Below, one piece after another: positions 1-8,639 of a stretch of DNA of 64,000 nt (position 1 is its first letter; the number at the start of each line of letters is the position of its first letter). Below the pieces are notes generated by a model that had not been told where the DNA came from, ran no database searches, and saw nothing but the letters and a program-made list of their open reading frames with translations. The stretch is from contig NZ_JASBQE010000007.1 of NCBI RefSeq assembly GCF_029960785.1, positions 156,419 through 220,418 on the forward strand. Reading direction: 5' to 3'. The stretch is from Polyangium sp. 15x6 (lineage in GTDB: Bacteria > Myxococcota_A > Polyangia > Polyangiales > Polyangiaceae). A program made the position numbers and the translations under genes.

Positions 1-1
1 C

Positions 2-790
2 GTCGACGACCTCCAGTGGTGTGACGCGCGCGCTGTCGCCGCGCTCGGCGACGTGCTCTGCGAGCTCCACGATTGCCCGCTCTTCGTGCTCGCCCTCGCG
101 CGCCCCGAGCTCTTCGACGAGTTCGGCCACACGGCCGCCGTCACGTTCACGCAGGTCATGCCGCTCGCGCCGCTCCCGCGCAAAGCCGCGGTCGAGCTCG
201 CGCGCGTCTGGATCGGCGATCGGGCCGAAGCCGCGCGCGTCGACCGCCTCGTCGAGCGTGCCGCGGGCCTGCCGCTCGTGCTCGAAGAGCTCGCGCGCGC
301 CGAGCGCGAAGGGCGTGGCGACGAGCTGCCGACCTCGGCGCGCGCGCTCCTCGAAACGCAGATCGGCGCGCTCGACGCCGAGGCGCGACGCACCTTGCGT
401 GCGGCCAGCATCTTCGGCGACGTCTTCTGGTCGGGCGGCCTCTCGGCGCTGCTCGGCCACACGCGCACGACGACCGAGAGCGGGAGGCTCCGCATGCTCG
501 TCGATCGGGGCTTCGTCGTGCCGCACGCGGGCAGCCGTTTTCCCGGCGAGCAGGAGCTCGCGTTCCGCCACACGCTCATGCGGGAAGCGGCCTACGGCAT
601 GCTCACCGAGGCCGATCGCGCGCTCGGGCACGCGCTCGCGGCGGCGTGGCTCACGCAAAAGGGCGAGCGGGACCTCATCCTCACCGAGCATTTCCACCGC
701 GCCGGGGATCGCGCCCGCGCCTCGCTCCACGCCGAGCGGGCCCTGCGGGCCGGGGACGTCCACTTTCGTCGGGGCCCGATCCGCTGGTAG
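2..790 (+). CDS. AAA-type regulatory ATPase, C-terminal part (5' end outside window)
   Basis: The reading frame is open from base 2, so the gene starts upstream of the window. The first visible residues, VDDLQW, form a Walker B motif typical of the AAA/NACHT-like ATPase modules in myxobacterial Ser/Thr kinases, adenylate cyclases and LuxR-type regulators. A winged-helix-like segment follows (ARALLETQIGALD, then RHTLMREAAYGML), as in that family. In those proteins a long TPR region usually comes next. Here the protein stops only about 25 residues after the RHTLMREA segment, at RRGPIRW, so the TPR part is absent and the 3' end looks shortened. It ends 11 bp before the next gene. Family membership is well supported; the N-terminal domain cannot be seen. 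Confidence 0.75.
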   Translation, partial: VDDLQWCDARAVAALGDVLCELHDCPLFVLALARPELFDEFGHTAAVTFTQVMPLAPLPRKAAVELARVWIGDRAEAARVDRLVERAAGLPLVLEELARAEREGRGDELPTSARALLETQIGALDAEARRTLRAASIFGDVFWSGGLSALLGHTRTTTESGRLRMLVDRGFVVPHAGSRFPGEQELAFRHTLMREAAYGMLTEADRALGHALAAAWLTQKGERDLILTEHFHRAGDRARASLHAERALRAGDVHFRRGPIRW

Positions 791-801
791 CATCGATCGG
801 G

Positions 802-3429
802 ATGACGGACGCGTACGGCAAGCGGCAAGCTCTCCTCGTCGCCGTCGCCGGGAAGCCGGAATCGGCGCCGCGCGTCGTCTCGCCCCTCTCGCGCCTCGCG
901 CGCGCCGCGCGCATCGTGCCCACGACCGCGGCCGAAGCGCGGAGGCGCGCCCCCGATCTCGCGGCCAAGCTCGCGGGTGATGCCGGCTGCCTCGTGCTCG
1001 GCGACGACGTGCCGGAAGAGGCCGCGCGCGCGATCGTCGCGGCGGCGCCCGGCGTGCGGATCGTCGTCCCTGCGGCGCTCGCCGAGGCGCTCCGGGACAC
1101 GACTTCTCCCGACGTGATCGACGCGGGCGCGCTCGTCCTCGAACCGATGTTCCTCGCGCTCGTCGAGGAGGCGCGGCGTGAATCGATGGGCGCGCTCGTG
1201 GGTTTGTCCGTGCGCTCGCCGGCGGGCCGCCGCGTGCGGCGCGCGGCCTCGACGCGCACGCCGTTCGTCGCGGGCGCGCGCATCGCGTTCGAGCTTCCGG
1301 CCGACATTGCGGCGCGGATCGCCCGCCTCGCCGCGGGCCCGTTCGCGCTCGCGGACGCGGTCGTCCCGGGCGCGGCGCGCGGCCTCGAAGTCACCGAGGT
1401 CGTCGCGCTCCCGGGCGCGGATCGGATCGTCTGCCATGCGCGTTTCGGCGACGTCGTGGTCGAGGTCGACCTCGACGAGGAAATGCAGGGCGAGGGCCCG
1501 CTCGAAGTCGAGGCCGTCATGCGGCGCGGCGCGCTGGTTTGTCGCTGGAGCAAGCAGGGCGCATCGCTCACGCGAAAGGCGCTCCTCCGGGACGGCCCCG
1601 TGCGGCTCGACGTCGTCCCGAGCCCCTTCGAGATCGCGACGCGCCACGCCCTTTCGGCGCCCCGTAGGGCCGACGCGCCCTCGCCGGCCTCGCTCGCCGG
1701 CGCCGCCGCGTCCGTCGCAATCGCGCAGGCGAGCCTCGAACGGTATGCGACGCGCGCGGCGAAAAGGCCGATCGAAATGGTCCTCGTGCACGTCCCGCGG
1801 TATCGCAACAGCTACGACGAGCTCGAATTGCCCTCGCTCGCGGCGGCGCGGCTCGCGGCGTTCACCCGCGGCCACGGTTTCTCCACACATGTCCACGATC
1901 TGCAAATCACGCACGCCGAAGACCGGCTCGATTGCTTCACGGACGATGCCGCCGTCGACGGCTGGCTCGCGGGCGCCGAGAGCCCCGCGGTCGCGGCGGC
2001 GGCCGAGCACCTGTGGAATTCCTTCGGCCCGGAGCTCGTGCGCGCCGCCGAGGCCGGCCGCCGCGCGCTGGTCGGGTTTTCCATCGTCGATTACTTTGGC
2101 CATTTTCAGATGAACATCGCGGCGTGCCTCGCGCGGCTCGTCAAGGAGCGGACGGGTTTTCCGACGGTCCTCGGCGGCGAGCGGGATCAGGTCGACGGCG
2201 ACCGCGCGCTCGGCACCGAGAAGACCTTCGATTACGTGGTCGACGGCGACGGCGAGATCCCGCTCCTCGGCCTCTTGCACCTCGAAGCCTACCGGGATCG
2301 CCGCGCGGCCGACATTCCCGGCGTCTGGTCCCGCGAGGGCGCGAGCGTCACGAAAAACAAACTCGTCCGCTCGCACCTCAACGCCATGCCGCGCCCCGAT
2401 TTCGACGACGTCCCGTTCGAGTTGTACCGCGGCAAACCCACCGAGCGCCTCCTCGCCGCCCTCGCGCAGGATGGCCTCCATCATGGCGAGCCGGTCGAAC
2501 CCTTCGCGTATCTTCCTTATGGATTCGTGAAGGGTTGCACCGCGAAATGCGAGTTTTGCAGCGCGAAGGAATGGCTCGACGTCCAGTCGCCCGAGAAGAC
2601 CGCGGACGAGCTCATGGAGCTCTCCGAGCGCTACGGGGTCCGGGACTTCATGTTCCTGAACAACCTCGTCAACGTGAGCCCGCGCCTGCTCGAGCGCCTC
2701 TGCCGGCGGCTCGTCGATTCGAAGGCCGGCCTGCAATGGACCGACTCCTGCCGCCCCACCGACATCTCCGCCGAGCTCGCCGCGCTCATGCGTGAATCCG
2801 GCTGCCTCCTGCTCAATTACGGCGCCGAGAGCGGCAGCGACAAGATCCTCGAATTGATGAAGAAGGGCCTGCTCTCGCGGGACATCATCGACACGCTGCG
2901 GAACACCCACAGGGCCGGCATCATCAACCGCGTCAATTTCATCGCCGGTTATTTCCACGAGACCGAGGAGGACGTCGACGCGACGGTCCGGCTCGTGGAG
3001 ACGCTCGCCGAGGAGATCGACATCGTCGGCTGCTTCCAGGGGTTTTACCTGTTCCCCGGCATGGGCGTCGACCCCGAGGCGGCCGGCATCGTGCTGCGCC
3101 CCGACTTCGACCGATTGAAGACGGGGCAGGTGACGCTCGCGTACGACGAGATCGGCGGATTGAAATGGGAGGACAAACGCGACGTGATCGATGCGTCGCG
3201 CAATCGAATCCTCGCCCGCATGGGCGACCTCGACATCCGCACGCTCGACAAGATCAACGAATACGATCTCTTCTGGATGTCGCGGCGCTACGACAAGGAG
3301 ACCGTGACGAAGTATCTGCTCGAAATCCCGCCGCGGCCGGTGGGGCGACGCAACCAAGCGGCGATACCCCCGGGCGGCCAGCGCGGGCGCGTGGACGTAA
3401 TGCCCGGCGGATCGGGGTATCTCGGCTGA
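802..3429 (+). CDS. B12-binding-domain-type radical SAM protein with a long N-terminal extension
   Basis: An 875-residue protein. Residues about 570-800 form a radical SAM core with the canonical CX3CX2C cluster motif at C579, C583 and C586 (context GCTAKCEFCSAKEW). These three cysteines bind the 4Fe-4S cluster that cleaves S-adenosylmethionine. Residues about 326-500 look like a cobalamin-binding-type Rossmann domain (MVLVHVP start, GFSIVDYFGHF, then VVDGDGEIP), though no clear DXHXXG histidine motif is visible, so B12 may not be bound base-off. The first 320 residues match nothing I recognise. ATG at 802 is the first start after the upstream stop. The gene converges on the DUF483-like gene with a 3-bp gap. 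It is the first member of a radical SAM/DUF483 island. The substrate is unknown. Confidence 0.85.
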   Translation: MTDAYGKRQALLVAVAGKPESAPRVVSPLSRLARAARIVPTTAAEARRRAPDLAAKLAGDAGCLVLGDDVPEEAARAIVAAAPGVRIVVPAALAEALRDTTSPDVIDAGALVLEPMFLALVEEARRESMGALVGLSVRSPAGRRVRRAASTRTPFVAGARIAFELPADIAARIARLAAGPFALADAVVPGAARGLEVTEVVALPGADRIVCHARFGDVVVEVDLDEEMQGEGPLEVEAVMRRGALVCRWSKQGASLTRKALLRDGPVRLDVVPSPFEIATRHALSAPRRADAPSPASLAGAAASVAIAQASLERYATRAAKRPIEMVLVHVPRYRNSYDELELPSLAAARLAAFTRGHGFSTHVHDLQITHAEDRLDCFTDDAAVDGWLAGAESPAVAAAAEHLWNSFGPELVRAAEAGRRALVGFSIVDYFGHFQMNIAACLARLVKERTGFPTVLGGERDQVDGDRALGTEKTFDYVVDGDGEIPLLGLLHLEAYRDRRAADIPGVWSREGASVTKNKLVRSHLNAMPRPDFDDVPFELYRGKPTERLLAALAQDGLHHGEPVEPFAYLPYGFVKGCTAKCEFCSAKEWLDVQSPEKTADELMELSERYGVRDFMFLNNLVNVSPRLLERLCRRLVDSKAGLQWTDSCRPTDISAELAALMRESGCLLLNYGAESGSDKILELMKKGLLSRDIIDTLRNTHRAGIINRVNFIAGYFHETEEDVDATVRLVETLAEEIDIVGCFQGFYLFPGMGVDPEAAGIVLRPDFDRLKTGQVTLAYDEIGGLKWEDKRDVIDASRNRILARMGDLDIRTLDKINEYDLFWMSRRYDKETVTKYLLEIPPRPVGRRNQAAIPPGGQRGRVDVMPGGSGYLG

Positions 3430-3432
3430 GGT

Positions 3433-4779
3433 TTACCCGGACGAACCACCGAACGGCAAGAGCACGCCGAGCCGCGGCGAGGTTCGTCCGAGGCGACGTG
3501 TGAAGGAAGCGCCGCGCACCTCGAATGCGTCGTCCGTGACCACGAGCGTGCCGCCGCCCTCGAAAAGCGCTCCGAAAAGCTTCCGTGCGAAAAACTCGCC
3601 TTCGGAATCGAGCGGGGCCGGGGCGGGGAGGAAACGCGCGGATTCGAAGGTGATCGCGGCGCCGTCGATCCGGGCGCCTTCGAACGCGACGGCGCGCGCC
3701 TCGTCGAGGTAGAGCACGGGCCGCGCGAGCGCGCGGGTGAGCGGCTCGGCCTGCGCGCGCGGGAGCGAGGCGACGACGCGCGCGGCAGCAGAAGCGGCGC
3801 GCGCACAGCCGAACGAGCACGGGGTGAAGGGGACGACGCGCCGCACGGCCACGTCGAGCAGCGGATGAAAGGACGCGCCGAGCGCGCGGGTGCGCGCGGC
3901 CGTGACGTACACGAGCGCCGCGTTGTTCCGGCGATCGGCGAGCGCCACGAACGCGGCCGTGCAGCAGGGCGGATACCCGAGCAGCTCGCCGATCGCGGCG
4001 GCGTTCCGGGACGAACCTTGCTCCCAGAGCGAGGCCGCGCGCGCGGCGAGATCCGGGTCCGTCGAGAAAAACACGTGCACGGTCGCCTCGCCGGAGGCGC
4101 CTTCGATACGCCGGCCCGTCGCGCCCTCGACCGCGAGCGGAAAAGCCTCCGCGCGCGCGAGGGCCATCGCCGCGCCCGGATGCCGCGCGCGCACGTCGTC
4201 GAGCGAGCGAGCGGGCACCACCAGATAAAGCACGGGTTTGTCCCCGTTCGTGAACGCGACCTCCTCCAGGTTCTCGGACAAACCCGGGACGGGCGCATCC
4301 ATCGGCAGCGGCTCCGCGGCCTCGGCGGCTTCTTCCCAGGCGACATCGACGTCGAGCCCGATCGTGGCTGCTCGCTTGCTTCGCCCTGCGGCTCGCACGG
4401 CCGCTTCCCACGCAGAGACCTCGGGCGCGCCCACCTGAACACGCTCGTTTCCTGCGCGCACGCGCTCGTATCCGCGCCTGTCGTCGTGCACGAAGAGCTC
4501 GCGCCCGAAGCTCCGCGCCCGCGTGGCGAGCTCTTTTTCGTGCGCCTCCGCGAACGCGCCGCGGCGCAGGACCACGGCCTTCACATCCCGCTCGAGGCAC
4601 AAGCTCGCGCGGAAAAACCCTTCCTCGCCGCCCGAGGTCACGACGGCGGCGCGTGGGCTCCGGGCAAGCAGCGCCTCGATGCCTTCGAGGCCGGAGCCTT
4701 CGGGCTCGACGAGCACGTCCCCGTCCGCCGCCGCGAGCGAGACTTCGCCTTTGCCGAGGAGGATGACGGGCTGCCGCAC
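3433..4779 (-). CDS. DUF483-like cysteine-containing protein
   Basis: A 448-residue protein with no signal peptide or membrane segment. Its second half carries a GELLGYPPCCTAAF motif, then CSFGCARA about 60 residues later, with HPLLD between them. This GYPxCC...CxFGC arrangement resembles the DUF483 family as I remember it, which has no known function; the cysteines could hold a metal or cluster. The N-terminal half is unrecognised. The gene lies between two radical SAM genes: it converges on the upstream one (3-bp gap) and diverges from the downstream one (30 bp between start codons), so a shared promoter region with the latter is likely. I infer a common pathway from this arrangement only. 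Confidence 0.7.
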   Translation of the reverse strand: MRQPVILLGKGEVSLAAADGDVLVEPEGSGLEGIEALLARSPRAAVVTSGGEEGFFRASLCLERDVKAVVLRRGAFAEAHEKELATRARSFGRELFVHDDRRGYERVRAGNERVQVGAPEVSAWEAAVRAAGRSKRAATIGLDVDVAWEEAAEAAEPLPMDAPVPGLSENLEEVAFTNGDKPVLYLVVPARSLDDVRARHPGAAMALARAEAFPLAVEGATGRRIEGASGEATVHVFFSTDPDLAARAASLWEQGSSRNAAAIGELLGYPPCCTAAFVALADRRNNAALVYVTAARTRALGASFHPLLDVAVRRVVPFTPCSFGCARAASAAARVVASLPRAQAEPLTRALARPVLYLDEARAVAFEGARIDGAAITFESARFLPAPAPLDSEGEFFARKLFGALFEGGGTLVVTDDAFEVRGASFTRRLGRTSPRLGVLLPFGGSSG

Positions 4780-4809
4780 CCGGTGTAGCCTACGGGCTTC
4801 CGGGCCCCG

Positions 4810-7647
4810 ATGCGATCCTTGCCGCTCGTTCGCGAGGCGGGTGTGCCGCCCCTTTCTATGCCTGCCTCAGACGCGCGTGGTGAAGGCGCGCTCCCGGCGG
4901 CCGTCCTCAGCTTGCACAGCCACCGCGATCGGTCGTTCCTCGACGACGTGGGCCTGCACCACATCGCGGGCGCCATGCGCGCCGCGGGGCTCCCCGGCGA
5001 CCTCGTCGTGGCGCACCTCCCGCGTGGAGCCGAGACGGGACCCAGCGCAGCCTGGGACGCGCTCGTCCGCGCGCTCCGCCCCTATCCGACGATCCTTTAC
5101 GAGCGGCTCTGGAGCGCGGCGATCGTCGCGCGGCTCGCCCGCGAATTGCCGGACGCCACGTTCGTCCGTCTCGTCGGCGAGCACGACCTCTCGGACGCAC
5201 CGGCGAACCATGTTTGTCCGGCCGAACCGAAGGCCGTGGTCGCGCTCCTCTCCGCGCTCGCGGGCCGCGTGCTTCCGACGGAGCCGCTGCCGGGGTATGC
5301 GCCGCTCCTCCGGCCCGTGTACGCGACCGAGGACGCGCGCCCGCGGTTTCTGTCGTTTCCGATCACGGGCAACACGGGCTGCCCGTACCAGGCCGACGCG
5401 CGGGAAAACCCGCTCTATGCGGGCACGACGATCCCCGAAGGCGCGGGCCGCGGCTGCGCGTTCTGCACGACGGGCAACCATTACGAGCACAAGTCGCGCG
5501 ACGAGGCGCTCGCCTGGGCCCTCGTCCAGCTCCGGTATCTGCGGGCGAACGCGCCGGAGATCCAGGCGCTCGTCCTGCGCGACCAGAACCCGTTTTATTA
5601 CCTCACGGAGCTCGTCGAGGCGGCCGAGGCCGAGAAGCTCGGGCCCTTCACGTTGCTCATCGAGTCGCGCGCCGACTGGTGGCTCCAGAATACGACCCGC
5701 TTCACGCGCGCGCTCGCGTCCGCGCGGCGCTCGTCGATCCGACTCGCGCCTTTCCTCGTCGGCGTGGAGAACTTCTCCCAGCCCGAGCTCGATCGCTTCA
5801 ACAAAGGCGCGACGCAGGAGACGCTCGTCCGCTTCCTCGAAGCGCTCCGCCGCTGGAACACCGAATACGCGCCCGCGATGGACCTCTCGCACGCGGCCTT
5901 CGGCTTCATCCTGTTCACGCCGTGGACCACGATGGAGGACCTCCGGACGAACCTCGCCTGCATGAGGCGAACCGGCATGCACGAGCTGCGTGGGCACCTG
6001 CTCCTCTCGCGCGTGCGGCTTTATCCCGACACGGCGCTCTACTGGCTCGCCGAGCGGGACGGCCTGCTCGCCGACACCTACGAGAACCCCGAGGACGACG
6101 CGAGCGCGCGTTATGGGTATCTGCCCGCGCGGCCGTGGCGGTTCCAGGACAAACCTGTGCACCGCGTCGCCGACCTCGCCGCCGCGTCGATCCGCCGAAG
6201 TGGGGGGCGCGACGAGCTCACGCTCTTCGAGACGCTCCTCGCGCTCGTCTCGTCCGCGGCCGATCCGGCGCTCCTTTCGGTCGACGACATCGAGCGCGCC
6301 ATGGCCGCGAAGGGCCACGCGCGCGGACGCGACGTGGCCGGGACGAACGGCGTCGTCTTTCGAGATCCGCCGAGCGTCGAGAACGAGGCGGCCGAGAAGA
6401 AACGCGAGCTCGCGCGGGCGCTCGTGAACGCGCCGTCGCTGCCCGTGGACCTGCCCGCGTTCGGGCTCGCGCTGCTCGACGTGAATGCGGACAAACATCA
6501 CGTGGAGCTCGTGCTCGGGAAACGTGACCCCGTCGCGCGCCTCAGGCTCGGCTGGGACAAGGGCGCGGGCAAAGCCACGGTGGAGGTTTGTCCAAGCACA
6601 CCCGAAGCCGCGCGATGGTCGAAGGCGTTCGAGGCGATGGCGGCGCGGCTCGTCGTGGCGACGACGAAAGAGCGATGGGAGCGCGCCTCGGCGATCGCAA
6701 AGGAGCTCGCGCGGCTGCCCCTCGGCGTGCCGCTCGGCTTCTTCCGCCAGATCGTCGCCGGCGTCGAGCCGCTCGAAGGTATCGTGCGGACGGGCTTCGG
6801 CTGCAACCAGGACTGCGGCATGTGCTGGCAGGGCCGCGATTGGGGGCGCTACGGGCCCGAGCAGGTCGTCCGATGGATCGAGGACCTATGGGCGGCCGGC
6901 GCGCGTTCGCTCATCGTCTCGGGCGGCGAGCCCATGCTCGACCCGGAGCTCATTCGTTACGTGGAGCGTGCGCGCGCGCTCGGTTTTACCGGGGTGACGC
7001 TCGAGACGAACGCCATCCAGGCGAGCAAGCCGGGGTATGCCACGCGCCTCGTGAACGCGGGCGTCACGCAGGCGTTCGTCTCGCTCCATAGCGGAGATGC
7101 GACGGTGTCGGACGCCATCACGCGAGCGCCCGGCACGCACGAGCGTACCGTGCGGGGCATCCATGCGCTGCTCGACGCGGGCATCCCGGTCGCGCTGAAT
7201 GCCGTGACCACGGCCGAGGGCATCGACGAGCTCGGCGCGCTGCCCGATTTCATCCACGACACGTTCGGCCGCCATCCGAGGCTCCTGCACCTCATGATCT
7301 CGTACCCGACGATGCCGTTCGATCGTGCGCTCGTCCGGACGATCGTGCCGGATCCCGCGCGCCTGCGCGCCGCGCTTCGCAAAGCGCTGGATCGCGCGTT
7401 TGTCCTGGGGATCGTGGTGCGCGGGCTCGAGGGGCCGTGCGGCCCGCCTCTCTGTGCTTTCGACGCCGACGAACGGTTCATCTCGGGCAAACCCATCCCC
7501 GGGCCGGTCGAGTTTCGCCGGAAGGTCCCCGCGTGCGATCGTTGCGTGGTGAAATCGGCGTGCTTCGGCGTCCGGCACATGGACGTCGAGCGCTTCGGGG
7601 AAACGTGTGTCGCGCCGATCGAGATGCGTTCGTCGCGGTCGACCTAA
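4810..7647 (+). CDS. Fused double radical SAM protein (two radical SAM halves)
   Basis: A 945-residue protein with two radical SAM-like halves. The C-terminal half (about 655-930) has a canonical CX3CX2C motif at C665, C669 and C672 (GCNQDCGMCWQG), an SGGEPMLDPEL substrate/SAM motif, and a C-terminal CDRCVVKSAC group that resembles a SPASM/twitch auxiliary cluster. The N-terminal half begins like a B12-binding domain (LSLHSHRDRSFLDDVG). Its cysteines are spread as C191, C216 and C219 (GCPYQ, then GRGCAFC), a CX24CX2C spacing instead of the usual one. ATG 4810 is 30 bp from the divergent DUF483-like start; ATG 4858 is an alternative. A hairpin immediately follows the stop. Substrate and product are unknown. 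The double-domain fusion with a DUF483-like neighbour is unusual. Confidence 0.85.
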   Translation: MRSLPLVREAGVPPLSMPASDARGEGALPAAVLSLHSHRDRSFLDDVGLHHIAGAMRAAGLPGDLVVAHLPRGAETGPSAAWDALVRALRPYPTILYERLWSAAIVARLARELPDATFVRLVGEHDLSDAPANHVCPAEPKAVVALLSALAGRVLPTEPLPGYAPLLRPVYATEDARPRFLSFPITGNTGCPYQADARENPLYAGTTIPEGAGRGCAFCTTGNHYEHKSRDEALAWALVQLRYLRANAPEIQALVLRDQNPFYYLTELVEAAEAEKLGPFTLLIESRADWWLQNTTRFTRALASARRSSIRLAPFLVGVENFSQPELDRFNKGATQETLVRFLEALRRWNTEYAPAMDLSHAAFGFILFTPWTTMEDLRTNLACMRRTGMHELRGHLLLSRVRLYPDTALYWLAERDGLLADTYENPEDDASARYGYLPARPWRFQDKPVHRVADLAAASIRRSGGRDELTLFETLLALVSSAADPALLSVDDIERAMAAKGHARGRDVAGTNGVVFRDPPSVENEAAEKKRELARALVNAPSLPVDLPAFGLALLDVNADKHHVELVLGKRDPVARLRLGWDKGAGKATVEVCPSTPEAARWSKAFEAMAARLVVATTKERWERASAIAKELARLPLGVPLGFFRQIVAGVEPLEGIVRTGFGCNQDCGMCWQGRDWGRYGPEQVVRWIEDLWAAGARSLIVSGGEPMLDPELIRYVERARALGFTGVTLETNAIQASKPGYATRLVNAGVTQAFVSLHSGDATVSDAITRAPGTHERTVRGIHALLDAGIPVALNAVTTAEGIDELGALPDFIHDTFGRHPRLLHLMISYPTMPFDRALVRTIVPDPARLRAALRKALDRAFVLGIVVRGLEGPCGPPLCAFDADERFISGKPIPGPVEFRRKVPACDRCVVKSACFGVRHMDVERFGETCVAPIEMRSSRST

Positions 7648-7684
7648 AAAAATCGGGGCCACCTTTCAGGGCGGCCCCGATTTC
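7645..7684. terminator. Bidirectional intrinsic terminator between convergent genes
   Basis: An inverted repeat of TCGGGGCC and GGCCCCGA encloses a loop of about 12 nt. It is flanked by a run of seven A residues on the left and TTT on the right, so it can act as a rho-independent terminator in both directions. It sits between the end of the double radical SAM gene and the end of the XRE regulator gene and overlaps the stop codon of the former. Confidence 0.8.
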
Positions 7685-7712
7685 GGGATCGGTCGAGATA
7701 TGTGCCTCGGGA

Positions 7713-8051
7713 TCAGCGTTTACGGAGACCGAGCTGCACCTGGAGCTGACGGCGAAGCTTGCGGACCTGATCGGTAGGCAGCTTGCGAACGAGCTCCGCG
7801 GCGTGCGCGCGCTCGTCCTCCGCGGGGAACGTCAGCAAGTAGAGCGGCGGTAGCGAGAGCCCCCGGGCGAGCCGGGAGATCGTCTGGATCGTGATGGCAG
7901 CGAGCCCGTGTTCGACGCTGGAAAGGTGTCCTTTCGACAGCTCGCTCGCGTCCGCGAGCTCGGCCAGGGACATGCCTCGTTCCAGACGAAGCTCACGGAT
8001 GCGGCCACCCACCTGCGTTGCAAAAGGATCCGGTACGGTTCGTCGCGGCAT
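7713..8051 (-). CDS. XRE-family helix-turn-helix transcriptional regulator
   Basis: A 112-residue DNA-binding protein. Residues about 16-70 form an HTH_3/XRE domain: GGRIRELRLERGMSLAELA, SKGHLSSVEHGL and ITIQTISRLARGLSLP match the classical five-helix Cro/C1 pattern. The C-terminal 40 residues are charged and probably helical, with no ligand domain. It converges on the radical SAM island and shares its terminator. Its own start faces a 588-bp gene-free region where its promoter should lie. Targets are unknown; regulation of the adjacent island is possible but only inferred from position. Confidence 0.85.
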   Translation of the reverse strand: MPRRTVPDPFATQVGGRIRELRLERGMSLAELADASELSKGHLSSVEHGLAAITIQTISRLARGLSLPPLYLLTFPAEDERAHAAELVRKLPTDQVRKLRRQLQVQLGLRKR

Positions 8052-8639
8052 GGCGTTTCTTTCGGGACGTCCTCACGGACGACCCCGCCGGCCCTCCTCG
8101 TGCCGGATCAAGTAAGTGGTTGATTGCTGAGCCTGGAACCTGGTTTGTCGTCGGGCGGGCGCAGGCCCCACGTCCACCCTGTTATGCTTTTGGGCGAGCA
8201 CGACCCTACTATGCACTGTTCCGACGAACCTGGGCACCGGAAAATGCGGTTTCATTGCGATGACCACCCCCGAGACACGTTTGTCATAGGAGCTCATCGT
8301 TGTGAGACGTGTTACGTGTCGATGCATGCGCGCACGCTCCCCTCCCGAGACGAACGGCTCGCCTCGGCAACCGGCAGACGCGGGCAAAACGCGAGCGAAC
8401 ACGCGCGTCTTCCCGGAGATCTCGATGATGCGGCGCGTGCACACGATGACGCGCCGGCGGCTGTGACGTGATCGTTATGATCGGTTCGGCCGAACCCTCG
8501 CCCCCCACGCGAAGCGAAGGACGCACCCAAAGCGACCCCCTCTCGGCTTCGAGGGTTTCGTTCGAGACGCGAGGGGTGCGAAAAGAACGTAGCAGTCGGA
8601 CCGGCGCTCCCGCGTCGGGGGCCGTGAATGGCGAGCGGC
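8052..8639. other. 588-bp gene-free region with a 14-bp palindrome
   Basis: No ORF here has convincing codon bias or homology. It lies upstream of the XRE gene and downstream of the thioredoxin-like gene, both on the minus strand. It contains the perfect 14-bp palindrome GGTTCGGCCGAACC (8483-8496), directly preceded by TGATCGTTATGATCG. It also holds a longer imperfect hairpin around 8535-8576 (CCCCTCTCG pairing with CGCGAGGGG), and two copies of the heptamer GTTTGTC (8143, 8279). The palindrome could be an operator. No clear promoter was found. Confidence 0.5.

Noticed and set aside
592..3357. Very long antisense ORF (921 codons) opposite the B12-type radical SAM gene
   Set aside because: GC-rich DNA leaves antisense frames open; the translation is Arg/Glu/Asp-rich with no motif, while the plus strand has complete cluster motifs.
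1202..8285. GTTTGTC sites as promoter or operator elements of the island
   Set aside because: Ten of the twelve lie inside coding regions in mixed orientation, which does not fit a promoter motif.
8124..8471. 115-codon ORF in the 8.1-8.6 kb gene-free region
   Set aside because: Erratic composition rich in His and Arg, no ribosome binding site and no GC bias at third positions.
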